In this document: positions 35,924 to 46,116 of the stretch, piece after piece
How positions within the stretch are numbered: the stretch's first letter is position 1
Layout of the letters: each line of letters opens with the position of its first letter
Source: Shewanella carassii
GTDB lineage: Bacteria > Pseudomonadota > Gammaproteobacteria > Enterobacterales > Shewanellaceae
Assembly: GCF_002777975.1 (NCBI RefSeq)
Contig: NZ_NGVS01000008.1
Location: 85,920-136,655 of the forward strand
Direction of reading: 5' to 3'
Length of the DNA stretch: 50,736 bases
The notes under the pieces: generated by a model
The model's database searches: none
Seen by the model: the letters and a program-made list of their open reading frames with translations, nothing else
What the model was told of the DNA's origin: nothing
Made by a program: the position numbers and the translations under genes

Positions 35924-37285
35924 ATGTCCTTTAACATTGCTCTGAGTGGGATTGCTGCGGCGCAGAAAGATCTCAATACCACAGCCAACAATATTGCCAA
36001 CGTTAATACGATTGGCTTTAAAGAGTCCCGGGCCGAGTTTGCCGATGTGTACGCCAGCTCGATTTTCTCCAATGGGAGAACCACAGTGGGCGGCGGTGTA
36101 ACGACCACTCAGGTGGCGCAGCAGTTCCACCAGGGTAACCTAAACTCCACCAACAACGCGTTGGATTTGGCGATCAACGGTGGTGGCTTTTTCGTGACCT
36201 CTCCCAATGTGGGCAGTCAGGATTATTCCTTCACCCGCGCGGGGGCCTTCAAGCGTGATGAAAACGGCTTTTTGGTCGATGCGGCCGGTAACTTTCTGCA
36301 GAGCTTCCCGGTCGATAAAGACGGCAACTCTACCTCGGTGAGTCTGACCACCACCAAGCCGGTGCAGATCCCGGATACTGCCGGTAGCCCGCAGAAGACC
36401 AACAATGTTGGCATCAGCATGAACCTGGACTCTACCCAGGCGACGAAAGACCCCGCGGCGTTTGACCCATCCAAGTCAGACACTTTCAATAACTCCACCG
36501 CAGTGACCATTTATGACTCTCTGGGTAACTCCCACACCCTGACCACTTATTTTGTGCGTCCGGAAAATGGCGCCTACACAGGGGAGAGTAACTGGGTGGC
36601 TTACTATGCCATCGATGACAAGCCGGTTAATCTGGGCGGCGGCGCTGGCAGCTACCAGACTGATACTGATGGTGACGGTACTCCGGACGCTACGGGTACA
36701 GCGCAAACTGCAGGTGGCTGGACCGGTGCTGTACTTAAGTTCAATGATGTGGGGGGCTATATCGGCTCGGATCCTGCGGTGATCACCACAGAGCAGTTGG
36801 GTGTTGGCGGTGCCAATGTTCTCGGTCCTGCGGCGGACGGAACTCAGACAATAACCATAGACTTCAACAACCCGACCCAGTTCTCGGAAAAGTTCAACGC
36901 CACTGAATTGACGCAGGATGGGGTGACAGTGGGTCGTCTGACCAATGTGGAAGTGGGTACAGACGGTTTGATCTCAGCTAAGTACAGCAATGGCTCCACC
37001 GTCCCCTTGGCACGAGTGGCGCTGGCGCGTTTCTCCAACGAACAAGGACTGAGCCAAGTCGGTAACACCTCCTGGAAAGCCAGCCTGGATTCAGGCGCGG
37101 CGTTGGCTGGTGAAGCCAATAGTGGCGTATTCGGCAGTATCCGCTCCTCAACGCTGGAGCAGGCTAACGTTGACCTGACCACTGAGCTGGTGGACCTGAT
37201 TTCGGCTCAGCGTAACTTCCAGGCCAACTCCCGTACCCTGGAAGTGAACAACACATTGCAGCAAACTGTACTGCAGATCCGCTAA
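35924..37285 (+). CDS. flgE: Flagellar hook protein FlgE
   Basis: A 453-residue hook subunit. The N-terminus is MSFNIALSGIAAAQKDLNTTANNIANVNT and the C-terminus ends in the LVDLISAQRNFQANSRTLEVNNTLQQTVLQIR heptad region. The central variable domain is acidic and Thr/Gly-rich, including a DTDGDGTPDA stretch resembling a calcium-binding repeat. It is last in the flgBCDE operon before a strong hairpin. Confidence 0.95.
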   Translation: MSFNIALSGIAAAQKDLNTTANNIANVNTIGFKESRAEFADVYASSIFSNGRTTVGGGVTTTQVAQQFHQGNLNSTNNALDLAINGGGFFVTSPNVGSQDYSFTRAGAFKRDENGFLVDAAGNFLQSFPVDKDGNSTSVSLTTTKPVQIPDTAGSPQKTNNVGISMNLDSTQATKDPAAFDPSKSDTFNNSTAVTIYDSLGNSHTLTTYFVRPENGAYTGESNWVAYYAIDDKPVNLGGGAGSYQTDTDGDGTPDATGTAQTAGGWTGAVLKFNDVGGYIGSDPAVITTEQLGVGGANVLGPAADGTQTITIDFNNPTQFSEKFNATELTQDGVTVGRLTNVEVGTDGLISAKYSNGSTVPLARVALARFSNEQGLSQVGNTSWKASLDSGAALAGEANSGVFGSIRSSTLEQANVDLTTELVDLISAQRNFQANSRTLEVNNTLQQTVLQIR

Positions 37286-37296
37286 TCCTTCCTGTG

Positions 37297-37325
37297 CAAG
37301 ACATTGCCGTAGCGGCAATGTCTTG
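37297..37325 (+). terminator. Perfect 13-bp hairpin after flgE
   Basis: CAAGACATTGCCG pairs completely with CGGCAATGTCTTG around a TAG loop. It lies 11 bases after flgE and before the separate flgF promoter. There is no T-tract, so it may work as a transcript-end stabiliser as well as a terminator. Confidence 0.6.
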
Positions 37326-37397
37326 CCGCTTTCCCCCGCGATTATTTACAAGTCTCTGAAGTTCTTCTGTTGTCGCTGCACGCGATTGCTCATTTTG

Positions 37398-37415
37398 TTG
37401 GCACGATGTTTGCTT
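37398..37415 (+). promoter_or_regulatory. Sigma-54 promoter of flgF operon
   Basis: TTGGCAC-N5-TTGC-type site with GG (37400-37401) and GC (37412-37413) 10 bases apart. It lies 36 bases before the flgF start and would drive flgFGHIJ and probably flgKL. Confidence 0.88.
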
Positions 37416-37451
37416 TTACCTGAATAGGTAAAAAGATTGACGGAGCAGCAG

Positions 37452-38195
37452 GTGGACAAACTTCTCTATGTCGCCATGACTGGCGCCAAACAAAACATGA
37501 ATGCGCTGGCGGTTAGGGGTAACAACCTGGCCAATGCCAACACAGATGGTTTCAAGTCCGACATGGCTCAGGCCCGTGCGATGCAAGCCTTCGGTGAGGG
37601 CTTGCCGACCCGGGTGTTCGCCATGACAGAGTCGCCCTCGGCCAACTTTCAGTCCGGCCCTATCAAATCGACCGGGCGGGATCTGGACATCGCCATCAAA
37701 GATCAAGGTTGGATTGCCGTGCAGGCTGCCGATGGCAGCGAGGCCTATACCCGCTCCGGCAGTTTGAGTTTTGACACCACAGGTTTGCTGCGTAACGACA
37801 GGGGTAACCCTGTGATGGGCGACAACGGTCCGATAGTGCTGCCGCTGCCGATAGACAAAATCGAGATTGCTGCCGATGGCACTATCTCCATTCGTCCCCA
37901 GGGCGCAACAGCCGAGGTGATTGAAGAGGTCGGCCGTATCAAGTTGGTTAACCCGGGTAATCAGAACCTGATGCGCGGTGAAGATGGTTTGTTCCGCACC
38001 CTGGACGGCATCCCGGCCGCCGCCGATCCCTTTGTGAATGTGGAAAGCGGTGCGGTGGAAGGCAGCAACGTTAATCCCGTGGACGAAATGGTCAATCTTA
38101 TCGAGTTGCAGCGCCAGTTTGAGCTGCAGGTAAAAATGATGAAAACCGCTGAAGAGAACGACAAGTCGTCCGCTTCACTGATGCGCATTAGCTAG
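37452..38195 (+). CDS. flgF: Flagellar proximal rod protein FlgF
   Basis: A 247-residue rod protein. I place the start at the GTG at 37452 because CGGAG lies six bases upstream and the protein then begins MDKLLYVAMTGAKQNMNALA, as in homologues. A TTG 15 bases earlier gives a longer frame. The RGNNLANANTDGFKSD and MVNLIELQRQFELQVKMMKTAEEND segments are typical. Confidence 0.93.
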   Translation: MDKLLYVAMTGAKQNMNALAVRGNNLANANTDGFKSDMAQARAMQAFGEGLPTRVFAMTESPSANFQSGPIKSTGRDLDIAIKDQGWIAVQAADGSEAYTRSGSLSFDTTGLLRNDRGNPVMGDNGPIVLPLPIDKIEIAADGTISIRPQGATAEVIEEVGRIKLVNPGNQNLMRGEDGLFRTLDGIPAAADPFVNVESGAVEGSNVNPVDEMVNLIELQRQFELQVKMMKTAEENDKSSASLMRIS

Positions 38196-38206
38196 GAGTA
38201 ATTGAT

Positions 38207-38995
38207 ATGCATCCCGCGTTATGGATAAGTAAGACTGGGTTAGATGCCCAGCAAACAGACATCTCGGTGATTTCAAATAACGTCGCTAATGCCAGCACCA
38301 TAGGCTACAAAAAGGGCCGGGCGGTATTTGAAGACTTGCTGTACCAGACGGTCAACCAGGCTGGTGGTATCAGCGCCTCCAACACCAAGTTGCCCAACGG
38401 TCTTAACCTGGGCGCAGGTACCAAGGTGGTCGCCACCCAGAAAATTTTCTCCCAGGGTAACCTGCAAACCACAGATAACTCACTGGACATGATGATTGAA
38501 GGCCCCGGGTTCTTTGAAATCCAGCTGCCGGACGGCACCACGGCCTACACTCGTAACGGCCAGTTTTCCCTGGATGATACCGGACAGATAGTGACTTCCG
38601 GCGCCGGCTATGTGTTGCAACCTGCGATTACCATTCCGGACGATGCCACCAGTATTACCGTTTCCGCCGAAGGCGAAGTATCGGTTAAAACCCCTGGCGC
38701 CGCCGAAAACCAGGTGGTGGGCCAGCTGACCATCTCTGATTTCATCAATCCGTCCGGCCTAGATCCCATAGGGCAAAACCTCTATCTGGAGACGGGTGCC
38801 AGTGGTACTCCAATTCAGGGCACGGCTTCACTCGACGGTTTGGGTTCTATTCGTCAGGGCTCGCTGGAAACCTCCAACGTTAACGTGACCGAAGAGCTGG
38901 TTAACCTGATTGAGAGTCAGCGGATCTATGAAATGAACTCCAAGGTCATTTCGGCGGTGGACCAGATGCTGGCTTATGTGAACCAGAATCTGTAG
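38207..38995 (+). CDS. flgG: Flagellar distal rod protein FlgG
   Basis: A 262-residue distal rod protein. N-terminus MHPALWISKTGLDAQQTDISVISNNVANAST and C-terminus NVTEELVNLIESQRIYEMNSKVIS are diagnostic. Length and motifs are as in other gammaproteobacteria. It lies 11 bases after flgF. Confidence 0.96.
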   Translation: MHPALWISKTGLDAQQTDISVISNNVANASTIGYKKGRAVFEDLLYQTVNQAGGISASNTKLPNGLNLGAGTKVVATQKIFSQGNLQTTDNSLDMMIEGPGFFEIQLPDGTTAYTRNGQFSLDDTGQIVTSGAGYVLQPAITIPDDATSITVSAEGEVSVKTPGAAENQVVGQLTISDFINPSGLDPIGQNLYLETGASGTPIQGTASLDGLGSIRQGSLETSNVNVTEELVNLIESQRIYEMNSKVISAVDQMLAYVNQNL

Positions 38996-39007
38996 TGAGG
39001 TGATGTG

Positions 39008-39682
39008 ATGAAACCCTTGTTCCTTATCATTCCGGCTCTGTTTCTGGGGGCTTGCACGGCTACTCAGAACAAACCCATAGCCGATGATCCCTATTATGCG
39101 CCTGTGTATCCAGAAGCGCCGCCGACCCGGATAGCGCCGACCGGCTCTATCTATCAGGACAGCCAGGCGTCTTCACTTTACTCAGATCTGCGGGCGCACA
39201 GGGTAGGGGACATCATCACTGTGGTGCTGGTGGAGTCGACTCAGGCGAAAAAAAGCGTCGGTAACAAGATCAAGAAAGGCTCGGACATGTCGGTGAACCC
39301 GCTCTATATGGGGGGCGGCAATGTCACCATCAAGGGCAATCCGCTGGATTTCCGCTATGGCGACAGTATGGATACCAATCGTGAGGCCGATGCCGATCAG
39401 AGCAACAGTCTTTCCGGACAGATCTCGGCCAACGTGATGCAGGTGCTGGGCAATGGCAATCTGGTTATTCGCGGTGAAAAGTGGATCACCATCAATAATG
39501 GCGACGAGTTTATCCGGGTAACCGGCATTATTCGGCCGCAGGATATTACTCCCGAGAACACCATAGATTCGCCCAAAGTCGCCAATGCCCGGATTCAATA
39601 CAGCGGTACTGGCACCTTCGCCGATTCGCAAAAGGTGGGCTGGCTGAGCCAGTTCTTCCTCTCTGACTGGTGGCCTTTCTGA
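39008..39682 (+). CDS. flgH: Flagellar L-ring lipoprotein FlgH
   Basis: A 224-residue outer-membrane L-ring subunit. The signal [16 protein letters not shown] has an LGAC lipobox. Motifs are [21 protein letters not shown], the [29 protein letters not shown] core, and a C-terminus ending [12 protein letters not shown] three bases earlier is the alternative start; the ATG is preferred. Confidence 0.95.
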   Translation: MKPLFLIIPALFLGACTATQNKPIADDPYYAPVYPEAPPTRIAPTGSIYQDSQASSLYSDLRAHRVGDIITVVLVESTQAKKSVGNKIKKGSDMSVNPLYMGGGNVTIKGNPLDFRYGDSMDTNREADADQSNSLSGQISANVMQVLGNGNLVIRGEKWITINNGDEFIRVTGIIRPQDITPENTIDSPKVANARIQYSGTGTFADSQKVGWLSQFFLSDWWPF

Positions 39683-39692
39683 GGATAAGCTC

Positions 39693-40784
39693 ATGAAAAT
39701 CAAATTAATCATGGCACTTGCCTGTTTACTGGTTTCCCTACCGGGACAGGCCGAGCGCATCAAGGATATTGCCGATATCCAAGGGGTCAGGGATAACCAG
39801 TTGATAGGTTACGGCCTGGTGGTAGGTTTACCGGGCACCGGAGAGAAGACCCGTTACACGGAGCAGACCTTCAAGACCATGTTGAAGAATTTTGGCATTA
39901 ATCTGCCGGATAACTTCAGGCCCAAGATCAAGAATATTGCCGTGGTGGCCGTGCATGCCGATATGCCGCCCTTTATCAAACCGGGACAAACCCTGGATGT
40001 GACGGTATCGAGCCTGGGTGAGGCCAAGAGCCTGCGCGGCGGTACTCTGCTGCAGACCTTCCTCAAAGGGGTGGACGGCAATGTCTACGCCATCGCCCAG
40101 GGGAGTCTGGTGGTCAGTGGCTTCAGCGCCGAGGGGCTGGATGGCTCCAAGGTGATCCAGAACACGCCAACCGTGGGTCGCATTCCCAACGGCGGCATCG
40201 TCGAGCGTGAAGTGGCCAGCCCCTTCGGTAATGGCGATCACCTGACTTTTAACCTGCACAGAGCCGATTTCTCCACCGCCAAGCGTACCGCCGATGCCAT
40301 TAACGGCTTACTCGGCCCGGGTATGGCGCGGGCGCTCGATGCTTCTTCAATTCAGGTCAGTGCCCCCAGAGATGTGTCGCAGCGGGTATCTTTCCTGGCC
40401 ACTCTGGAAAATATCCAAGTTGAGCCTGCCGATGAATCGGCCAAGGTGATAGTCAACTCCCGCACCGGCACCATAGTGGTCGGCAAGGACGTCAAATTAT
40501 TGCCGGCGGCTGTGACTCACGGTGGTCTTACCGTCACCATCGCCGAAGCGACTCAGGTTTCTCAACCCAACGCCCTGGCCGGTGGCCAGACTGCGGTCAC
40601 CAGCAACAGCACCATAGATGTGGCTCAGGACAACCGGCGGATGTTTATGTTCAACCCGGGAACCTCGCTCGATGAACTGGTGCGGGCAGTGAATATGGTC
40701 GGTGCCGCACCTTCAGATGTATTGGCAATCCTCGAAGCCTTAAAGATGGCAGGAGCTTTGCATGGTGAACTCATCATCATCTGA
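39693..40784 (+). CDS. flgI: Flagellar P-ring protein FlgI
   Basis: A 363-residue P-ring subunit with signal peptide [20 protein letters not shown]. It has the hallmark mature start [30 protein letters not shown] and the closing [54 protein letters not shown] ribosome site precedes it. It depends on FlgA (at 31.4 kb). Confidence 0.96.
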   Translation: MKIKLIMALACLLVSLPGQAERIKDIADIQGVRDNQLIGYGLVVGLPGTGEKTRYTEQTFKTMLKNFGINLPDNFRPKIKNIAVVAVHADMPPFIKPGQTLDVTVSSLGEAKSLRGGTLLQTFLKGVDGNVYAIAQGSLVVSGFSAEGLDGSKVIQNTPTVGRIPNGGIVEREVASPFGNGDHLTFNLHRADFSTAKRTADAINGLLGPGMARALDASSIQVSAPRDVSQRVSFLATLENIQVEPADESAKVIVNSRTGTIVVGKDVKLLPAAVTHGGLTVTIAEATQVSQPNALAGGQTAVTSNSTIDVAQDNRRMFMFNPGTSLDELVRAVNMVGAAPSDVLAILEALKMAGALHGELIII

Positions 40785-40809
40785 TTAATGGCACACTGGT
40801 TTATCGACT

Positions 40810-41820
40810 ATGAACAAAATGGCTGATGCTTCGCAATTTCTGGATCTCGGTGGGCTGGACAAGCTCAGAGCCCAGGCGCAGCAGGATCAAAAGGCGGCGC
40901 TTAAAGAGGTGGCGCAGCAGTTTGAAGGCATCTTTGTACAGATGTTGATGAAAAGCATGCGTGATGCCAATGCGATATTTGAATCCGATAGCCCGATGAA
41001 TAGCCAGTACACCAAGTTCTACGAACAGATGCACGATCAGCAGATGTCGGTGGAGCTGTCCTCAAAAGGCATGCTGGGGCTATCAGACCTTATGGTGCAG
41101 CAGTTGTCACCAGAGACCTCTGGTATTACCCCGGCTTCTGTGCTTCGCGGTGATGTTGACAATCGCAGTGTCGCGGCCTTGAGCGGCAGCCAGACAGATA
41201 AGAAAGCCAGCGTTGAAGCCGCCGCGGTTAAGGCCTCTGCGCTGCCGAGCAGTGACAGCCTGCAACAGGTATTGAGCGGCAAAGTATTGCCGTCATGGCG
41301 GCAGGCGCGGCCTGCCATCGGCAGCCAGGAAGAATTCGTCAAACAACTCTATCCTCATGCCAAGGCCGCTGCCGAAGCCTTAGGCACCCAACCCGAAGTG
41401 CTGCTGGCGCAATCGGCTCTGGAAACCGGCTGGGGTCAAAAAATGGTCCGTGGTCATAAAGGTGAGTCCAGTAATAACCTGTTCAACATCAAGGCCGACA
41501 GACGTTGGCAGGGTGAGAAAGCCGCGGTGTCGACCCTGGAATATGAGCAGGGCACCGCTGTGCGGCAAAAGGCCGACTTTCGGGTGTACGACAGTTTTGA
41601 GCAGAGCTTTAACGACTTTGTCAGCTTTATATCCGACAACGATCGTTACAGCCAGGCGCGCAAGATGGCCGCCAATCCCGGCGAATTTATCAAGGCATTG
41701 GCTGAGGCTGGATACGCCACGGATCCTCAATATGCCAACAAGGTGATGAAAGTGCTGGATACCATCAAGACCGATTTTGGTCAGTTGTTGCAGGAGTTCG
41801 GCTCAACGCCGGGCCAGTAA
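40810..41820 (+). CDS. flgJ: Rod scaffold/peptidoglycan hydrolase FlgJ
   Basis: A 336-residue bifunctional protein. The N-terminal rod-cap part contains VAQQFEGIFVQMLMKSMRDAN (about 35-55). A linker of about 90 residues follows. The C-terminal glucosaminidase domain (from about 170) has LAQSALETGWGQKMV with the catalytic Glu, and NLFNIKADRRWQG. It bores the cell wall for the rod. Confidence 0.95.
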   Translation: MNKMADASQFLDLGGLDKLRAQAQQDQKAALKEVAQQFEGIFVQMLMKSMRDANAIFESDSPMNSQYTKFYEQMHDQQMSVELSSKGMLGLSDLMVQQLSPETSGITPASVLRGDVDNRSVAALSGSQTDKKASVEAAAVKASALPSSDSLQQVLSGKVLPSWRQARPAIGSQEEFVKQLYPHAKAAAEALGTQPEVLLAQSALETGWGQKMVRGHKGESSNNLFNIKADRRWQGEKAAVSTLEYEQGTAVRQKADFRVYDSFEQSFNDFVSFISDNDRYSQARKMAANPGEFIKALAEAGYATDPQYANKVMKVLDTIKTDFGQLLQEFGSTPGQ

Positions 41821-41840
41821 AGGTGCAGGAGCGATAACCC

Positions 41841-43766
41841 ATGTCTATGGATCTGTTCAGTATAGCCCGCAGCGGGATCCTGGCCGCCCAGTCGCAGTTA
41901 GGGGTGACCAGTAACAATATTACCAACGTCAATACCGAGGGTTATCACCGTCAGGTGGCTATTCAGGGCACTTCCACCTCTATGCGCCTTGGTAACAACT
42001 TCTACGGCACGGGCACCTATGTGCAAGATGTAAAGCGGATCTATAACGATTATGCCGCTAGAGAACTGCGTATCGGACAGACTGGACTCAGTGCCGCCGA
42101 GATCAGCTACACCAAACTCAGCGAATTGGATCAGCTGTTTTCCCAGATAGGTAAAGCTGTGCCAGCCTCACTGAATGATTTTTTCTCCGGTCTCAACAGC
42201 CTGGCGGACTTGCCATCGGATCTGGGGATCCGCGGCTCTGTGCTCAATTCGGCTTCGCAACTGGCGCAGAATCTCAACCAGATGCAGAGTCACCTCAGTG
42301 GCCAAGTGCAGCAAACCAATGATCAGATTGAAAGCATCACCACTCGGATCAATGAGATCAGTAAAGAGATGGCGCAGATCAATCTGGAATTGATGAAAAC
42401 CCCGGGCAACGATTCGCAGCTGTTGGATAAGCAAGATGCTCTGATCCAGGAGTTGAGTCAGTACGCCGAAGTGAATGTGATCCCATTGGATAATGGCGCC
42501 CGCTCCATCATGTTGGGCAGCTCCTTTATGCTGGTGTCCGGCGAAGTCGCCATGACCATGGGAGTGACCAAAGGCGATCCTTTCCCCAATGAGCCCGAGC
42601 TGACCTATAGCCTTGGGGGCAGTGAATTGAAGGCCGATCCCGCCAAGCTAGGTGGTCAATTGGGTGCCCTGTTTGAATTTCGTGATAACACCCTGATGCC
42701 CGCCAGCCACGAGTTGGGGCAGTTGGCGTTGGGGATTGCCGATGCCTTTAACGAGATGCAGTCCCAGGGTTTTGATCTCAATGGCGAGCTGGGAAAACCC
42801 ATTTTTACCGATATCAATGACCCTGTGATTGCTGCAGGCCGTGTCGGCGCCTATTCGGGTAATCCGGGCTCGGCGTCTTTGAGTGTGAATATTGATGATG
42901 TCGGTGCCCTATCCGGCAGCAGTTATGAGTTGAATTATACCAGTGCCGGTACTTATGAACTTAAGGACATGAAGACGGGTGCTGTGACCAACTTGACGCT
43001 CAACGGCGATACCCTGGAAGGTGCCAACGGTTTCAGTATCAAAATTGATGCCGGTGCGATGGCCGCCGGTGACAGGTTTGAAATACGGCCAACCGCCAAT
43101 GCGGCGGCCAACATAGGTGTGGTGATGTCAGATCCCAAAGGCATTGCTGCCGCGGCGCCGAAAATCACTGCCGGCACAGGCAATTCGGGGAGCACTTCGG
43201 TGAAGCTGGTCAGCATAGATGACAGAAGCGCGGCCAACTTCCCTGTGACCGACAGCGAACTGACATTCACTCTGGATACCAGTGTTACTCCGCCCACCTA
43301 TGAAGTCTTTGATGTCAATGGCGCCTCTTTGGCAACCGGAACCGCGGCCGGCACTCCACCGCAGATCAGTGCCTTTGGCTTTACCTTCGAAGTTGATGGC
43401 AGCAGTGGCGGCAGTGAGAGTTTCACTTTTGATCTCAGCTTTGCGCCGGGTGACAACAGCAATGCCGTGGCCATGGCCAAGCTCAGTGACAGCAAGATAA
43501 TGAATAACGGTAAGTCGACTCTGGGTGATGTGTTTGAAAAGACTAAGCTGGATATCGGCAGCCAAACCAAATCCGCCCAGGTCAGAGCCGGGTCGGCGGA
43601 GGCCATTTACAATCAGGCTTACGCCAGAGTGCAATCGGAATCCGGGGTTAACTTGGATGAAGAGGCGGCCAATTTGATGCAGTTCCAGCAAGCCTATCAA
43701 GCATCGGCACGGATCATGACCACGGCCAATACCCTGTTTGACACCCTGTTCAGTTCGGTTCGATAG
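41841..43766 (+). CDS. flgK: Hook-filament junction protein FlgK
   Basis: A 641-residue HAP1 protein. The N-terminus is SMDLFSIARSGILAAQSQLGVTSNNITNVNTEGY and the C-terminal LDEEAANLMQFQQAYQASARIMTTANTLFDTL is typical. The large central domain is variable. It starts 20 bases after flgJ without a visible promoter, so it is probably read from the flgF promoter. FlgN is its export chaperone. Confidence 0.95.
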   Translation: MSMDLFSIARSGILAAQSQLGVTSNNITNVNTEGYHRQVAIQGTSTSMRLGNNFYGTGTYVQDVKRIYNDYAARELRIGQTGLSAAEISYTKLSELDQLFSQIGKAVPASLNDFFSGLNSLADLPSDLGIRGSVLNSASQLAQNLNQMQSHLSGQVQQTNDQIESITTRINEISKEMAQINLELMKTPGNDSQLLDKQDALIQELSQYAEVNVIPLDNGARSIMLGSSFMLVSGEVAMTMGVTKGDPFPNEPELTYSLGGSELKADPAKLGGQLGALFEFRDNTLMPASHELGQLALGIADAFNEMQSQGFDLNGELGKPIFTDINDPVIAAGRVGAYSGNPGSASLSVNIDDVGALSGSSYELNYTSAGTYELKDMKTGAVTNLTLNGDTLEGANGFSIKIDAGAMAAGDRFEIRPTANAAANIGVVMSDPKGIAAAAPKITAGTGNSGSTSVKLVSIDDRSAANFPVTDSELTFTLDTSVTPPTYEVFDVNGASLATGTAAGTPPQISAFGFTFEVDGSSGGSESFTFDLSFAPGDNSNAVAMAKLSDSKIMNNGKSTLGDVFEKTKLDIGSQTKSAQVRAGSAEAIYNQAYARVQSESGVNLDEEAANLMQFQQAYQASARIMTTANTLFDTLFSSVR

Positions 43767-43777
43767 GAGTTTGAGTG

Positions 43778-44983
43778 ATGCGTATTTCAACTTCACAGAT
43801 GTACCAGCAGAACTTAAACAGCATTCTGCAGAAGCAAACGGATACCAGTAAGATCATTGATCAACTCAATAGCGGCAAGAAGGTCAACACTGCCGGTGAT
43901 GATCCGGTTGCGGCTATCGGTATAGACAATCTCTATCAACAAAATGCGTTGGTGCAGCAGTATCTCAAGAATGTGGATTACAGCAAGAATCATCTGTCGA
44001 TGGCCGAAAGCAAGCTCGGCAGCGCCGAAACCTTGGTGTCCAGTATTCGGGAGCAGATGTTGCGTGCAGTAAATGGCACCCTGGCACCCTCAGAGCGGCA
44101 AATGATTGCCGATGAATTGCGCGGCAGTTTGGATGAACTCTTGAGTATTGCCAATACCCAGGATGAGTCGGGCAACTATCTGTTCTCCGGATTCAGCACA
44201 GACAATCAACCCTTTGCCTTCGATGCCAGCGGCAACATGATCTACAGCGGTGACAGCGGCGTTCGTGATGCCTTGGTGGCTCAAGGGGTTGCCATGGGCA
44301 CCAATATTCCCGGGGATTCGGCCTTTATGAAGGTGCCTAATGGCATGGGTGATTATGGCGTCAATTATTTGACCTCCCAGACCGGGGATTTCAGGGTACT
44401 GAGTGCCAAGATAGATAATGCTGCGGCTCACGTGGCTGACACTTACACCTTCAACTTTACCGACAACGGTGCCGGTGGGGTTGATTTGGAAGTGTTGGAT
44501 TCGGGAGGCACGGCGGTTGCGAATGTGGCCAACTTCGATGCCAGTAATCCCGTGAGCTTCAACGGTATAGAGGTAAAGCTGGACGGTACGCCGGCTGGCG
44601 GGGATTCCTTCACCATGGAACCCAAAGCCAATACGCCTATTTTCGATACCATTCATCAGGCCATAGGTCTGTTGGAAGATCCCGACCGGGTGAATACTCC
44701 GGAAGGTAAAGCTGAGTTGGCACAGTTATTGAATAACGTTGATAGCGGCTTGAATCAGCTCAGTGTGGCCAGAGGGGTGGCCGGGAATAATCTCAAAAGC
44801 CTCGAAAGCTACAGCTCCAATCACACAGAGGAGGAGCTGGTAAACAAGTCGGCACTGTCACTGCTGGAAGATCTCGATTACGCCGCGGCGATTACCGAGT
44901 TTCAAAAACAACAGTTGGCATTGAACGCCGTTTCAAATGTGTTCAGCAGAGTGGGTTCTGTTTCCCTGTTTGACTTTATTTAA
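43778..44983 (+). CDS. flgL: Hook-filament junction protein FlgL
   Basis: A 401-residue HAP3 protein related to flagellin. N-terminus MRISTSQMYQQNLNSILQKQTDTSKIIDQLNSGKKVNTAGDDP, C-terminus ALSLLEDLDYAAAITEFQKQQLALNAVSNVFSRV. The ATG at 43778 has AGGAG eight bases upstream; a GTG three bases earlier is the alternative. It closes the flgF-L run. Confidence 0.95.
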   Translation: MRISTSQMYQQNLNSILQKQTDTSKIIDQLNSGKKVNTAGDDPVAAIGIDNLYQQNALVQQYLKNVDYSKNHLSMAESKLGSAETLVSSIREQMLRAVNGTLAPSERQMIADELRGSLDELLSIANTQDESGNYLFSGFSTDNQPFAFDASGNMIYSGDSGVRDALVAQGVAMGTNIPGDSAFMKVPNGMGDYGVNYLTSQTGDFRVLSAKIDNAAAHVADTYTFNFTDNGAGGVDLEVLDSGGTAVANVANFDASNPVSFNGIEVKLDGTPAGGDSFTMEPKANTPIFDTIHQAIGLLEDPDRVNTPEGKAELAQLLNNVDSGLNQLSVARGVAGNNLKSLESYSSNHTEEELVNKSALSLLEDLDYAAAITEFQKQQLALNAVSNVFSRVGSVSLFDFI

Positions 44984-45013
44984 CAGAAAGCAAAGACCTA
45001 CCCGTCTGTCAGA

Positions 45014-45040
45014 TAAATAGTTAACAAATTTAGCCAAGCT
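45014..45040 (+). promoter_or_regulatory. Weak candidate sigma-28 promoter of flaA
   Basis: TAAA, 15 bases, then GCCAAGCT, which matches the GCCGATAA -10 box only partly. It lies 38 bases before flaA. The -10 region overlaps a GCCAAG...CTTGGC hairpin (45033-45052). Much weaker than the flaB and flgM promoters. Confidence 0.3.
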
Positions 45041-45078
45041 CCGAGTCTTGGCGGTAAAACTAGGAAGAGGAACTCAAC

Positions 45079-45900
45079 ATGGCTATTACCGTTAATACCA
45101 ACGTGACCTCGATGAAGGCACAAAAGAATTTGAATATCTCCACTGGTAACCTGGCGACCTCAATGGAACGCCTGTCCAGTGGTTTAAGGATTAACAGTGC
45201 CAAGGATGACGCCGCCGGTCTTGCGATCTCCAACCGTTTGAACTCTCAGGTTCGCGGTTTGGATGTAGGCATGCGAAATGCCAATGATGCTATCTCCATC
45301 GCTCAGATTGCCGAAGGTGCGATGCAAGAGCAGACCAACATGCTGCAACGTATGCGTGATCTGGCCATCCAGTCTGAAAACGGTGCCAACAGCACCGCCG
45401 ATCTGCAGGCGCTGAAAGATGAAATGGATCAGCTGCGTGATGAGATCACTGCAATTGGTAACAGTACTGCCTTTGGTAATACCAAGCTGATGACTGGCGA
45501 ATTCTCCGGTGGCAAGCTGTTTCAGGTAGGTCACCAAGATGGTGAAGACGTGACAGTGACAGTAAAGACCAACAATGCGGCTTCTCTGTCTGTCAATGCG
45601 CTGACTGTACTGACCTCTGCCGGTCGTGACTCTGCCATTGGTAAGATTGATACGGCTATCAAGAACATAGATACCCAGCGCGCCGAATTGGGTGCGATCC
45701 AAAACCGTCTGGCTCACAATATCAGCAACAGTGCCAACACTCAGGCCAACGTGGCTGATGCCAAGAGCCGTATTGTGGATGTGGACTTTGCCAAAGAGAC
45801 GGCGGCCATGACCAAGAGTCAGGTACTGCAACAGACAGGTTCTGCCATGTTGGCTCAGGCAAATCAATTGCCTCAGGTTGCCCTTTCTCTATTGGGCTAA
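45079..45900 (+). CDS. flaA: Flagellin FlaA
   Basis: A 273-residue flagellin consisting only of the conserved D0-D1 shell, without the surface D2/D3 domains of enterobacterial flagellins. N-terminal landmark [22 protein letters not shown]-terminal [21 protein letters not shown]. Ser/Thr-rich central residues (about 120-190) are likely glycosylation targets for the Maf protein. It is nearly identical to FlaB downstream and has an AGGAAGAGG ribosome site. Assigned as flaA from order flgL-flaA-flaB. Confidence 0.93.
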   Translation: MAITVNTNVTSMKAQKNLNISTGNLATSMERLSSGLRINSAKDDAAGLAISNRLNSQVRGLDVGMRNANDAISIAQIAEGAMQEQTNMLQRMRDLAIQSENGANSTADLQALKDEMDQLRDEITAIGNSTAFGNTKLMTGEFSGGKLFQVGHQDGEDVTVTVKTNNAASLSVNALTVLTSAGRDSAIGKIDTAIKNIDTQRAELGAIQNRLAHNISNSANTQANVADAKSRIVDVDFAKETAAMTKSQVLQQTGSAMLAQANQLPQVALSLLG

Positions 45901-45920
45901 TGATGTGTTTGCCGGTAATG

Positions 45921-45958
45921 TCGTCAGCAGTTTCACACTGTTGGCGATATTATTTTTT
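45921..45958 (+). terminator. Terminator after flaA
   Basis: TCGTCAGCAG pairs with CTGTTGGCGA (10 bp with two G-T pairs, seven-base loop), followed by a T-rich run. It lies 20 bases after flaA and separates it from flaB. Confidence 0.65.
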
Positions 45959-46009
45959 CCAAATAATCATTTAGTTAGAAAGAATTGATGATTTTTTGAA
46001 AAAAATGGC

Positions 46010-46036
46010 TAAAGATAAAAAAAGGGGTGCCGTTAA
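46010..46036 (+). promoter_or_regulatory. Sigma-28 promoter of flaB
   Basis: TAAA, exactly 15 bases, then GCCGTTAA, matching seven of eight -10 positions. It lies 80 bases before flaB, giving a leader that can fold into alternative hairpins (46060-46100) ending just before the ribosome site. Confidence 0.85.
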
Positions 46037-46116
46037 AGTTACTGTAACCAGTAAGACCCGCCTGGCTCAAACGAAGACAGGCTAGTTTTCCCAAGCCAGG
46101 TAAAGAGGAAATCATT

